DNA of 64,000 bases from JABWBD01 sp040768665. GTDB taxonomy: Bacteria > Planctomycetota > Planctomycetia > Pirellulales > Thermoguttaceae. This document shows positions 26,253-34,532 of the stretch, piece by piece. Position 1 is the first letter of the stretch, and each line of letters opens with the position of its first letter. The notes below the pieces were generated by a model. That model saw nothing but the letters and a program-made list of their open reading frames with translations. It was not told the origin of the DNA and made no database searches. The translations under genes were made by a program, and so were the position numbers. The stretch lies in contig JAXGMN010000021.1 of the NCBI GenBank assembly GCA_040768665.1, forward strand, positions 1 to 64,000. The letters are read 5' to 3'.

Positions 26253-26372
26253 TTGCGGCGTCGCGAGGAGGTGGGAGGGAGGGCGCCGCAAATGTCTTGG
26301 AGTCTATCCGGAAACGGCGAGACGGCAGTCGTACAAGCTGTAGGATGCCTGTCCTTTGTTTCCGATAGCCAA

Positions 26373-27785
26373 TTAGATGTCCGCGTACAGGCAAAACTCG
26401 TAGGGGTGCGGACGGAGCCGCAATTCGTCGACCTCGCGGGTGGTCTTATACCAGATCCAGGTGTCGATCACGTCGGGTGTGAACACGTCGCCACGGAGGA
26501 GGAACTCGTGGTCGGCGCGAAGGGCTGCCAAGGCTTCGTCCAGCCCGCCCGGCGTCTTGGGCACCTTGGCGAGTTCTTCGGGCTCCAGGTCGTAGATATC
26601 CTTGTCCAGCGGCTCGCCCGGATCGACCTTGTTCTGGATGCCGTCGATCACCGCCATCAGGATCGCAGCAAAGGAGAGATAGGGATTGCAACTGGGATCC
26701 GGGCAGCGGAATTCCAGCCGTTTGGCCTTCGGGCTCGGGCTGTACATCGGAATCCGCACCGAAGCCGAGCGGTTCCGCTGCGAGTACGCCAGATTGACGG
26801 GAGCCTCGAAGCCGGGCACGAGCCGCTTGTAGCTGTTCGTGGTCGGATTGGCAAACCCGCAGATCGACGGAGCATGCTTCAGCAGACCACCGACCGCGTA
26901 GAGGGCCATCTCGCTCAAGCCGGCATACCCACTGCCGGCGAACAAGGGCTCGCTGCCTTTCCAGAGCGAAATGTGGGTGTGCATACCGGAGCCGTTGTCG
27001 CTGAACAACGGCTTGGGCATGAAGGTGACCAGCTTGCTGTGTTTGCGAGCGACGTTCTTGACGATGTATTTGTACATCATCACTTTGTCACCCATCGTCA
27101 CCAATTCGTCGAACCGGAGATCGATTTCCGCCTGACCGCCGGTCGCCACCTCGTGATGCTGCGCTTCGACGTCGAGCCCGCACTCGATCATCGTCTGCAT
27201 CATTTCATTGCGAATATCCATCAACTGGTCGGCGGGCGGGACGGGAAAGTAGCCCTCTTTATACCGCAGCTTGGAGCCGAGGTTGGGCTTTTCGTCGCGG
27301 CCGCGATTCCACTGTCCTTCGGAACTGTCGATATAGTAGTAGCTCGAGTTGGGCGAACTGTCGAAGCGAATGTCGTCAAAGATGAAGAATTCGCACTCGG
27401 GCCCGATGTAGCAGGTGTCGGCGATCCCGGTGCTCTTGAGGTAGTTGACTGCCTTGCGAGCCACGTTTCGCGGGTCGCGGCTGTAGTCCTCTCGCGTGAT
27501 CGGATCCTGGATATTGCAGATCATCGAGAGGGTCGGCATCGCCGTGAAGGGGTCGAGCACGGCGGTCTCGGGCTGCGGCACGACGAGCATGTCGCTCTCG
27601 TTGATCGCCTGCCAGCCGCGGATGCTCGATCCGTCGAAGCCCAGTCCGTCCTCGAAGATATCTTCATCCAGCTTGTTGACCGGGATCGTGAAGTGTTGCC
27701 ACAACCCCGGAAAATCCATAAACCGCAGATCGATCGCTTTGACGTCTTTCTCCCGACACAGTGCGAGCACTTCTTTTGGAGTCAC
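26373..27785 (-). CDS. glnA: Glutamine synthetase, type I
   Basis: A 470-residue GlnA that forms glutamine from glutamate, ammonia and ATP as a dodecamer in the cytosol. It shows the latch region GFDGSSIRGW, metal-site segments PECEFF and MHTHISLW, substrate loop GLLKHAPSICGFANPTTNSYKRLVPG, and IYDLEPEE, the position of the tyrosine adenylylated in GSI-beta enzymes, so regulation by adenylylation is possible. The GTG start at 27785 (VTPKEVLALC) has an AAGGA site at the right distance; a TTG six codons upstream is less likely. It stands alone between spacers. Confidence 0.95.
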   Translation of the reverse strand: MTPKEVLALCREKDVKAIDLRFMDFPGLWQHFTIPVNKLDEDIFEDGLGFDGSSIRGWQAINESDMLVVPQPETAVLDPFTAMPTLSMICNIQDPITREDYSRDPRNVARKAVNYLKSTGIADTCYIGPECEFFIFDDIRFDSSPNSSYYYIDSSEGQWNRGRDEKPNLGSKLRYKEGYFPVPPADQLMDIRNEMMQTMIECGLDVEAQHHEVATGGQAEIDLRFDELVTMGDKVMMYKYIVKNVARKHSKLVTFMPKPLFSDNGSGMHTHISLWKGSEPLFAGSGYAGLSEMALYAVGGLLKHAPSICGFANPTTNSYKRLVPGFEAPVNLAYSQRNRSASVRIPMYSPSPKAKRLEFRCPDPSCNPYLSFAAILMAVIDGIQNKVDPGEPLDKDIYDLEPEELAKVPKTPGGLDEALAALRADHEFLLRGDVFTPDVIDTWIWYKTTREVDELRLRPHPYEFCLYADI

Positions 27786-28228
27786 AGGCTCTGTCCTTTC
27801 CAAGTAGAAACAACTACGTTTGATCCCCAGCCACGACGGGCAGCCTCTGTCGCGGTGTGCACCTGCCCAGACCGATAGCTAGCTCCGTACCCTGGCTGCC
27901 GATTAGCAAACGCAATACCATCGGGAGGCGTCCCCAGTCGGGTTAAGGCGTGAAGGTCTTGCCGGACAAGAGGTTCCGCCGAACAGAGCATTTCGGCCGA
28001 AGCGTTTCATCGCCGGCGATCTGCCGATTTATTAGGCACTCACTGAACAAAGGCCGCGCAGCCTTTGGCCCTGGCAGCGTTGCAGCCATCGCAACCAGCA
28101 CCAATGCTTCCGCCCACAGCGTTGCTAAGGCGTGTCGCAGATGATTGCATCCCCTCACGATTGCCATCAGCCCGGCTGCTGGGACGCAGCCGGGCTGATA
28201 TATGGGTAAATTCTCATCTGCCGCTCGC
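27786..28228. other. Spacer upstream of glnA
   Basis: This 443-bp gap holds no convincing gene. It contains the glnA promoter region (no sigma-54 site recognised) and a 14-bp perfect hairpin at 28166-28199 next to the end of the Rrf2 gene. Confidence 0.5.
28166..28199 (-). terminator. Perfect hairpin after the Rrf2 gene
   Basis: ATCAGCCCGGCTGC (28166-28179) pairs perfectly with GCAGCCGGGCTGAT (28186-28199) across a 6-nt loop, 30 bp past the stop of the minus-strand Rrf2 gene. A U-tract is lacking, so it may be a terminator or a stabilising stem. Confidence 0.5.
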
Positions 28229-28753
28229 CTAAATGGTTTTCGCCGTTACCGCCAACGGTTCCGCACTGCGGCTCTGCGGCCCACGAACCGCGATTCTCCG
28301 GGCGGAGTCGGCAATCCGTTGAGTTCCAAACGAAGCCCTCTCGGAGGTCGCTGCAGGCCGCTCCGGCAGCAGAGCCGCGAGGCTGATCGCCCCGAGTTGT
28401 AGGCGAGTGCGATCGGCAACTTCGGCCAAAACTGCTTCGAGCTTCTGGCGAGTTTTGCCAGGAAGCCCTTCGGCCGAGGGCAATGACGGCACGATCGGCC
28501 CATCAATCGCCTCGACAATCTCCAAAAGCGAGATCCTCTCTGCACTTCGCCCAAGGACATAGCCGCCCTCAACTCCACGCGTCGAACTGAGGATCTGGTG
28601 GGCCACCAGAGTGCGAAGGATCTGTAACAGAAATCGCTCCGGCATTCTTCCTTCAGACGCCAGCCGGCTGCTCGGCACCGGTTCTCCCGAGTTGAGCTGG
28701 GCCAAATGGAGGGTCGCCTGAAGAGCGTACGAAACCGTCCGAGATAGTTTCAT
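28229..28753 (-). CDS. Rrf2-family transcriptional regulator
   Basis: A 174-residue DNA-binding protein. The Rrf2 winged helix-turn-helix covers about residues 1-85 (MKLSRTVSYALQATLHLAQL, LLQILRTLVAHQILSSTRGVEGGYVLGR, ISLLEIVEAIDGP). The three conserved cysteines that bind an iron-sulfur cluster in IscR/NsrR are absent, so it is not an Fe-S sensor of that type. The C-terminal 70 residues are not conserved and may be disordered. It has a near-consensus sigma-70 promoter and a hairpin over its ribosome site (listed separately), suggesting regulated or autoregulated expression. Targets are unknown. Confidence 0.8.
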   Translation of the reverse strand: MKLSRTVSYALQATLHLAQLNSGEPVPSSRLASEGRMPERFLLQILRTLVAHQILSSTRGVEGGYVLGRSAERISLLEIVEAIDGPIVPSLPSAEGLPGKTRQKLEAVLAEVADRTRLQLGAISLAALLPERPAATSERASFGTQRIADSARRIAVRGPQSRSAEPLAVTAKTI

Positions 28754-28780
28754 GGCCTTGGCCCCTCATTTCTGGGGCTT

Positions 28781-28808
28781 AGTATACCGACAAGGCCAGG
28801 ATTGTCAA
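28781..28808 (-). promoter_or_regulatory. Near-consensus housekeeping promoter of the Rrf2 gene
   Basis: On the minus strand a perfect -35 TTGACA (28803-28808) is separated by 16 bp from a -10 TATACT (28781-28786), about 27 bp upstream of the ATG. Between the -10 box and the start, GCCCC and GGGGC can pair around an 8-nt loop, covering the GAGGGG ribosome site. Confidence 0.7.
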
Positions 28809-28826
28809 GCAAATCCACCGATCCGA

Positions 28827-29375
28827 CTAGACTTTTTTCTCCACCGGGGGGAACTGGGATTCCTGGACGTGAAACGCGTGCCACAACAGCAGCGCGGCGC
28901 CGCAGACGAGCATGCTATCGGCAACGTTGAAATTGGGCCACGGCCACTTGCCGATCATTACCAGGATCCAATCTCGGACAGCATAGACCGGTTCACCGCC
29001 ATTCCACCGCAGCCCCGGCAATCCGAGCCGGTCGTAGAGATTGCCGAAAATCCCAGCGGTAATCAGTGCAAGAGCGATGCAGAGCACCCAATCGCGGGCG
29101 GCACCCGCGACGAAGAGCCACCAGAGGATTGCCAGCGCTGCTACGATCGACAGCGCCGCGAAGAGGGGAACCATCCCCTGTCCAAATCCGAATAGAGCAC
29201 CCTCGTTGAGGCTGGTTTGGATTCCGACGATCCCTTCCCACAGCCACCAGGTCGGTTTCGGCGGCATGCCAAACCGTTGGAAAATGAGGTGCTTGGTAAT
29301 CAAGTCCAGCAGGCAGCCCGCGAGCGCCAAACCGAAAAAAACCCCATAACGGCTGGCAGGAACCGTTCGGTTCAC
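28827..29375 (-). CDS. lspA: Lipoprotein signal peptidase (signal peptidase II)
   Basis: A 182-residue inner-membrane aspartyl protease that removes signal peptides from prolipoproteins. Four hydrophobic helices are visible. The two catalytic aspartates are D115 in GNLYDR and D153 in FNVADS, and the conserved NEGALFGFG loop is present at about 57-65. The length is slightly above the usual 160-170. The DksA-type zinc finger gene lies 30 bp upstream in the same direction, so the two probably form an operon, an arrangement known from other bacteria. Confidence 0.95.
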   Translation of the reverse strand: MNRTVPASRYGVFFGLALAGCLLDLITKHLIFQRFGMPPKPTWWLWEGIVGIQTSLNEGALFGFGQGMVPLFAALSIVAALAILWWLFVAGAARDWVLCIALALITAGIFGNLYDRLGLPGLRWNGGEPVYAVRDWILVMIGKWPWPNFNVADSMLVCGAALLLWHAFHVQESQFPPVEKKV

Positions 29376-29405
29376 AATAGCGGCCTTGCTGGTTGATTTT
29401 CTTCT

Positions 29406-29777
29406 TCAGGCCTGCTCCGTCTGGGAAGCACACTTGACGCACATGGTTGCGTAGGGAATGGCATTCAGACGAGCCTTTGGAATCTTGGCTCCGCACTCCT
29501 CGCATTCTCCATAGGTGCCATCCTCGATCCGCTCCAAGGCCGCTTCAACTTTCTCCAAAACCCCCCCCTCAGATTCCATCAGAGTCAGTGTGAATTCCTG
29601 TTCGAAGTTGTCGCTGCCCAGATCCGCCATATGGATGGGCATACTTGAGAGGTCACCGTTGGCTTCGTTGCGGCGTTTATTAAGGGCGGCATCAGCCAGA
29701 TTGGTCACGTCGCCCTGAAGTCTCACCCGCAAAGCAAGCAGGCGATCTTTGTATTCCTTCATCTCAGCCTTATTCAT
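29406..29777 (-). CDS. DksA/TraR-type C4 zinc finger protein
   Basis: A 123-residue protein with an N-terminal helical coiled-coil region and a C-terminal C4 zinc finger (C92, C95, C113, C116 in CEEC...CVKC). Family members bind the secondary channel of RNA polymerase to adjust transcription under stress or starvation. The coiled-coil tip lacks an obvious DxxDxA motif of E. coli DksA, so its effect may differ. It is the first gene of the pair with lspA. Confidence 0.85.
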   Translation of the reverse strand: MNKAEMKEYKDRLLALRVRLQGDVTNLADAALNKRRNEANGDLSSMPIHMADLGSDNFEQEFTLTLMESEGGVLEKVEAALERIEDGTYGECEECGAKIPKARLNAIPYATMCVKCASQTEQA

Positions 29778-29944
29778 AAGCCTGTTCTCCGGGTGGGGTT
29801 CCCTCAGTTGCCCGTCAGCAGGAAACTCGCAGACTTTCGATTCTAAATAGGGATTTCCGCCCTGTCAAACCTGTGCCATTCGGTTCCGCGATCCCATTCC
29901 ACCTTGCTAGGTTCTGCTGCCTGCTTTAGGATTTCAGGAATTCG

Positions 29945-31390
29945 TTGCGGTACGGCATTTTCCAGCACGCGTTTCGGGAGACCTCCGCCATTCCTCGCCA
30001 AGATCTCGCCTTTCAGCAGTGCATTTCCCCCGCCTGTGGAGCGACCTACGACATCGGAGAGGTCCGGGTAGCTTGCGACCGGTGTGGAGGCTTACTGGAT
30101 GTTGCCTACGCCTGGGATCAGTTGCCCGTACCGCGTGTACTGACTGACTTCGAGAAGAAGTGGTCGCGGCGCGGCGATCCCTACTGCTTTAGCGGGGTCT
30201 GGCGGTTTCATGAACTGCTTCCGTTCGCACCTGTCGAGCAGTGCGTCACCGTGGGAGAGGGGCAGACGCTTTTGCAGCGTTCGGACGGCGTCGGTGGATA
30301 CGTGGGGGTGAACCCCGGCGCATTGTTCCTGCAATACGAAGGGATGAATCCTTCAGGTAGCTTTAAGGACAATGGCATGTCGGCCGCTTTTTCGCACGCC
30401 CGCTCCGTGGGCGCGAAGCGGGCCGCCTGCGCCTCGACCGGCAATACCAGCGCCTCGCTGGCTCTCTACTGCGCGGTGACACGACTGATGAAGGCCGTGA
30501 TCTTCGTCGGGTCGGGCAAGATTGCTTACGGGAAGCTGTCCCAGGCATTGGACTACGGGGCGCTGACCGTTCAGATTGCAGGCGACTTCGACGATGCGAT
30601 GGCCCGCGTCAAAGAAGTGTCGCAACAATTGGGCATTTACCTGGTCAACAGCGTCAACCCCTTCCGCCTGGAAGGCCAGAAGACGATCATGTACCGCGTA
30701 CTGGAGGCCCTTCGATGGGAAGTGCCCGACTGGATCGTCGTTCCCGGAGGAAACCTGGGCAATTCCAGTGCATTTGGAAAGGCATTCTTTGAATTAAGGG
30801 AACTGGGCCTGGTCGACCGTCTGCCTCGGCTGGCGATCATCAATGCGGCGGGAGCAAACACACTGTTCGAGCTGGTCGAAAAACAAGGGGTCTGCTGGCG
30901 GCAGGGCAATCCGGACGATGCGTCGGTCTGCTCTTACTACGACGACATGGACGCCCAGCATCGCCGGGCCTCGACGATCGCCAGCGCGATTGAAATCAAT
31001 CGGCCGGTCAACTTCCACAAGTGCATCCGGGCCATCGAGGTGATGAACGGGGTCGTCCGCGAGGTAAACGACCAGCAGATCCTGGACGCCAAGGCCCAGG
31101 TTGGCGCCGGAGGAATCGGCTGCGAACCGGCCAGCGCGGCCAGCGTCGCCGGCGCGAAGGTTCTCGTTTCCGAGGGTGTGATCGGGCCGGACGAACGTGT
31201 CGTGTGCATTCTCACCGGGCATCAGCTCAAGGACCCGACCGCCACGGTCGCCTACCATACCACCGACCAAGAAATGTTCAACAAGGTGCTGGGAAGCCGC
31301 GGCGTTCGGCGGGCGGCGTTCGCCAACCGCGCGGTGGCTGTTTCCAACGACCTCGACGAAATCATCAAGGCAATTCAACTGTACAGTTAG
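29945..31390 (+). CDS. thrC: Threonine synthase
   Basis: A PLP enzyme that converts O-phosphohomoserine to threonine. The PLP lysine is K141 in NPSGSFKDNGM (numbering from the upstream TTG). CISPAC and CDRC near the N-terminus form the zinc-ribbon-like pair typical of this threonine synthase subgroup, and GGNLGNSSAFGKA and the C-terminal GHQLKDP are also characteristic. The start is uncertain: the frame opens with TTG at 29945, while family proteins usually begin close to LAFQQCISPAC, so the true start may be 30-55 bp later. dapB follows after 6 bp, making an aspartate-family amino-acid operon. Confidence 0.9.
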   Translation: MRYGIFQHAFRETSAIPRQDLAFQQCISPACGATYDIGEVRVACDRCGGLLDVAYAWDQLPVPRVLTDFEKKWSRRGDPYCFSGVWRFHELLPFAPVEQCVTVGEGQTLLQRSDGVGGYVGVNPGALFLQYEGMNPSGSFKDNGMSAAFSHARSVGAKRAACASTGNTSASLALYCAVTRLMKAVIFVGSGKIAYGKLSQALDYGALTVQIAGDFDDAMARVKEVSQQLGIYLVNSVNPFRLEGQKTIMYRVLEALRWEVPDWIVVPGGNLGNSSAFGKAFFELRELGLVDRLPRLAIINAAGANTLFELVEKQGVCWRQGNPDDASVCSYYDDMDAQHRRASTIASAIEINRPVNFHKCIRAIEVMNGVVREVNDQQILDAKAQVGAGGIGCEPASAASVAGAKVLVSEGVIGPDERVVCILTGHQLKDPTATVAYHTTDQEMFNKVLGSRGVRRAAFANRAVAVSNDLDEIIKAIQLYS

Positions 31391-31396
31391 TTTGTA

Positions 31397-32188
31397 ATGA
31401 CTCCGCTACGCCTTGCCATCTTCGGCGCCGCCGGCCGCATGGGTCGCCGCCTTGTCGCCTTGGGAACCGCCGATCCGCAGTTTCGATTGGTTGCGGCGCT
31501 TGACTCCCCGCAGCATCCGCAGGTGGGAAGCGACATCGGGCCGATTGCCGGTGTTCCTGCCGTCGGTGTGCCGCTGGCCGGCACCCTCAACACCGAAGCC
31601 GACGTGATGATCGACTTCAGCATTCCTGACGGGGCGATGGCCGCCGTGGAAATCTGCCTTGCCAAGCGGATTGCCCTGGTCTGTGCGACGACAGGGCTGG
31701 ACCGGCGGCAGTCGGATCGGTTCCGCGAGGCATCGCAGCAGGTCCCGGTGTTGTGGGAACCCAACATGAGCCTGGCCGTGAACCTGACGATGAAGCTGGC
31801 GGAAATTGCCGCGGCGGCGCTGAAGGACAAGGACGCCGACGTGGAAATCCTCGAGCGCCATCACCGCTTCAAGGAGGATTCCCCCAGCGGAACCGCCCTA
31901 AAGTTCGGCCAACAGATCGCCGCGGCGATGGGCCAGAAGACGCATCGGCACGGACGCGAAGGCCGCCCCGGCGCCAGGCCCCATGACGAAATCGGTTACC
32001 ATGCGATCCGCGTCGGCGACAACCCCGGCGAGCATACCATCGTCTTCGGCATGCTTGGGGAAACGATGGAGTTGACGGTCCGGGCGACGAACCGCGACTG
32101 CTATGCGCAGGGCGCGCTGGCCGCGGCGAAGTATCTCGCGGGCAAGCCCGCCGGTATGTATTCGATTCGTGACGTGCTGGGGCTTTAA
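31397..32188 (+). CDS. dapB: 4-hydroxy-tetrahydrodipicolinate reductase
   Basis: A 263-residue cytosolic enzyme of lysine and diaminopimelate synthesis. The NAD(P)-binding loop is GAAGRMG (10-16). The catalytic segment is ERHHRFKEDSPSGTA, with the His pair and the Lys and SGT substrate-binding residues. Planctomycetes make peptidoglycan with DAP, so the step is needed for both lysine and wall. It is coupled to thrC six bases upstream. Confidence 0.95.
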   Translation: MTPLRLAIFGAAGRMGRRLVALGTADPQFRLVAALDSPQHPQVGSDIGPIAGVPAVGVPLAGTLNTEADVMIDFSIPDGAMAAVEICLAKRIALVCATTGLDRRQSDRFREASQQVPVLWEPNMSLAVNLTMKLAEIAAAALKDKDADVEILERHHRFKEDSPSGTALKFGQQIAAAMGQKTHRHGREGRPGARPHDEIGYHAIRVGDNPGEHTIVFGMLGETMELTVRATNRDCYAQGALAAAKYLAGKPAGMYSIRDVLGL

Positions 32189-32401
32189 GAGGTCCGAACA
32201 AGAGGGGATAAGCATCTCGCGAGGGCGCTTATGCTCGGCGTTTTTCGAAGGTACGGCTCGGAGCCGGTCTTTTGTTCGGGGTTCGAAGGCACAGAGTTAG
32301 GACGACCTTTCACTTCCTCGGTCGATTGCGGATGCCTGGCTCGGAGCCAGGTGCCGTTTTGAACATGGCGGTTCTTCGTACTTGTCAAGGAGGGCGCTTC
32401 C

Positions 32402-33199
32402 GTGCGAGCTCAGCTTGCCGTTCTGTTTGCCGCGTTGGCAATTCCCGCAGTCACCCGCGCCGCGGAGATGGCTCACAACGAGAACTTCATCGTCCTGGCC
32501 CCAGATCAAGCAGTGGCCGCCGCAGTGCTCGCCCAGGCCGAACGTTTCCGCGACGAGGTGGCTCGCGAGTGGCTGGGCGAGCCCTTGCCGCCCAGCGTCG
32601 GTCGTGCCACGATCAACATCGAGTTAACGGAGGGGGAGAACCGGGCTTTCACGTGGCCCGCCGGCGGCCCGGACCGAAAGTACCACAAGGTGTGGCTGAC
32701 AGCCTCGAGGGCCGAGGCAGTCGGCAGCACGCTGCGTCACGAAGTCGCGCACCTCGTACTCCACACACGATATCCGGGCGAGCTGCCGGCCTGGGCCGAC
32801 GAGGGAATCGCCAGCCTGTATGACGACCCCAGCCGCGTAGAAACCCGCCGGAGCATCATCGCCTGGTACGCCAAAGCGGGTAACTGGCCGGAACTGGCGG
32901 GCATTCTTTCGGCAGTTCAGATTCCCGCGGACGATCAGGCCGCCTATAGCGTTGCGGCATCCCTGACGGCTTACCTCCTATCGCGGGGAAACAAGGCGAC
33001 ACTTATCGCCTTTGCAATCGCCGGCAAACAAGACGGCTGGGACCGCGCGCTTGCGGAATACTACGGCATCGTCAACGTAGCCGAGTTGGACCGTGCATGG
33101 TGGAGGTGGGCCGCCGAGCAGGGTCCCTTTCGCCCCGGCGCGCTGTCGGCGCGTGATAACCGCTACGGAACGACCACCCAATCCAGTAGCGGATCGTAG
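32402..33199 (+). CDS. Secreted gluzincin-type metallopeptidase
   Basis: A 265-residue protein with a signal peptide (about residues 1-20, AVLFAALAIPAVTRA) and a zinc peptidase site HEVAH (113-117) with a downstream Glu ligand candidate E134 in WADEG, the arrangement of peptidase MA-like gluzincins. It would act in the periplasm or outside. A GTG start is used with a strong AAGGAGG site. The 3' end overlaps the opposing coiled-coil gene by 37 bp. The region between it and dapB contains two small hairpins (CGGCTCGGAGCCG near 32250 and CCTGGCTCGGAGCCAGG near 32336). Confidence 0.75.
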   Translation: MRAQLAVLFAALAIPAVTRAAEMAHNENFIVLAPDQAVAAAVLAQAERFRDEVAREWLGEPLPPSVGRATINIELTEGENRAFTWPAGGPDRKYHKVWLTASRAEAVGSTLRHEVAHLVLHTRYPGELPAWADEGIASLYDDPSRVETRRSIIAWYAKAGNWPELAGILSAVQIPADDQAAYSVAASLTAYLLSRGNKATLIAFAIAGKQDGWDRALAEYYGIVNVAELDRAWWRWAAEQGPFRPGALSARDNRYGTTTQSSSGS

Positions 33200-33987
33200 C
33201 CTGTGCTGTACTGGTAGACCACGGGCGTGGTCACCCGCTGGACTACCCGGGGCTGCCCGGGCTTGATGAGGATCTTCAGGGTGTACTCTGGCGGCGTCAG
33301 CGCCAGGAGCTTCGGGTCTTCGTATCCGACCAGTTCGGTGGTTACATTTCCGACCGGCACATCCTGAACCGTCGTGATGCCGCCTGCCGGAACGACGTGG
33401 GTCTGCCCGTTGACACGCATGGTGTAGCTCTGGCCCATCTCGTTCTGGATCGTCACCGTGCCGACCCGCCTCAGCGACTGGTGCACGGCTTCCTCGAGAA
33501 TCTGGCGTCCTCGCGAATCGCTCATAACCGCCCTGAGATTCGGGATTGGATTTCCGCCGGCCCCTGTGGAACTGATCGCCGCAAGCATCTGCTCTTGCAC
33601 GGCATTCTGCTGCTGTACCTGGTCGGCGAACTCTTGGGCGTCCCGGGCCATGCTGGCCAACTGGTCGTCGACGGAGTCGATCAGGTCCGTAATCGCCTGC
33701 ACCTTGGTCTTGAGCGCGTCGAATTCGGCTCGCGTAACGCCGCCTGCGTCTGCGGCAATGTCGGACGGCTGTCCGGGTGTGGGCCGGGCGGCTTTCAACT
33801 CGGCAAGCTCGTTCTGAACTTGCTGCAACTGCGTGGAGAGCTGGGTCATCCGCTGGGTCAACTGGGCAACCGCGTCGGTCCGTTGCGTTGTCGATGCCCC
33901 GCCGGCAGCCTCTTGAGCCGCCAGGCCAACAGGACAGAAGAAGGTAACCAGCGCGAGTAGACCAAGCGTCGCGTGTCGTGGAGTCAT
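33163..33987 (-). CDS. Secreted coiled-coil protein of unknown function
   Basis: A 274-residue protein with a signal peptide (MTPRHATLGLLALVTFFCPVGLAAQ), a heptad-type coiled coil (about 35-65, AQLTQRMTQLSTQLQQVQNELAELKA), a second helical region (85-140) and a C-terminal beta-rich part (170-274, TVTIQNEMGQSYTMRVNGQT ... VVYQYSTGYDPLLDWVVVP). I do not recognise a named domain. It is probably periplasmic and oligomeric. It is convergent with the metallopeptidase. Confidence 0.65.
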   Translation of the reverse strand: MTPRHATLGLLALVTFFCPVGLAAQEAAGGASTTQRTDAVAQLTQRMTQLSTQLQQVQNELAELKAARPTPGQPSDIAADAGGVTRAEFDALKTKVQAITDLIDSVDDQLASMARDAQEFADQVQQQNAVQEQMLAAISSTGAGGNPIPNLRAVMSDSRGRQILEEAVHQSLRRVGTVTIQNEMGQSYTMRVNGQTHVVPAGGITTVQDVPVGNVTTELVGYEDPKLLALTPPEYTLKILIKPGQPRVVQRVTTPVVYQYSTGYDPLLDWVVVP

Positions 33988-34532
33988 CGTGCATCTCCCA
34001 TGAAAGGGTTCTTGTGAGTATCAAGCACCGGGTAACCGTTCACGGGGTGGAAGAGAAGGGGACAGTCCCCGACCACCTCGTGAACGGTTACAGCACCGGG
34101 ATATCCACCCCTGTAAGGTACTGACGTTGCCGTCGAACGGCAAGCGTTGCTCCTGTGCGGAGAATATCACGTGCAAGCGGAGGTAACTGTCCGGACCGGT
34201 TTCGGCAAAAAACTTGCCGTAGACGAATTACTTTATTGCACCGAGGATGGGGGGATTGGATTGAGCAGGCGCCCGTTATTCTATCAGGATTTCAGCAGCC
34301 CGGTTGCCCGGAAGCAGTCGGGCAGCCAATGGATCAGGCTCCAACTGCCGCTCGTCTTTGGTGCGAAGCGGGTATTCGGCAGGTATACTGAGGTCTTTCT
34401 GGCACCCCCTACCTGGTCAGATGAAAAAGACAAGCACCGCAAGTCATCGTGGGAGAATGGACCGAAGATCCAAGGTCTTGCGGAGCCCGTTTCCTTTTTC
34501 ATCACCCCACTTGCTACCCGGAAACCGCGATC
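33988..34532. other. Spacer with a miniature inverted-repeat element
   Basis: This 545-bp gap holds the 60-bp element at 34032-34091 and a small hairpin TTGCCGTCGAACGGCAA near 34127-34143. Several open frames run through it but none looks coding. The promoter of the hydrolase operon should lie near its right end. Confidence 0.5.
34032..34091. mobile_element. Miniature inverted-repeat element with 8-bp target duplication
   Basis: A 60-bp element has 19-bp terminal inverted repeats (GTAACCGTTCACGGGGTGG at 34032-34050 and its near-exact complement at 34073-34091, one mismatch) and an inner palindrome GGGGACAGTCCCC. It is flanked by identical 8-bp direct repeats AGCACCGG at 34024-34031 and 34092-34099, as expected for a transposed MITE. 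A longer relative lies at 37000-37120. Confidence 0.75.

Larger units (their letters stand above)
25922..26372. other. Spacer between glnA and metG
   Basis: No gene is seen in these 451 bp. They hold a 12-bp perfect inverted repeat (26101-26112 with 26190-26201) and a strong GC hairpin (26217-26252) that may terminate glnA. The metG promoter should lie at the 25.9-26.1 kb end. Confidence 0.5.

Noticed and set aside
26199..27878. 559-codon plus-strand frame over glnA
   Set aside because: It is an antisense shadow; the minus strand encodes complete glutamine synthetase.
28229..28753. Rrf2 protein as an IscR/NsrR iron-sulfur sensor
   Set aside because: The three cluster-binding cysteines are absent.
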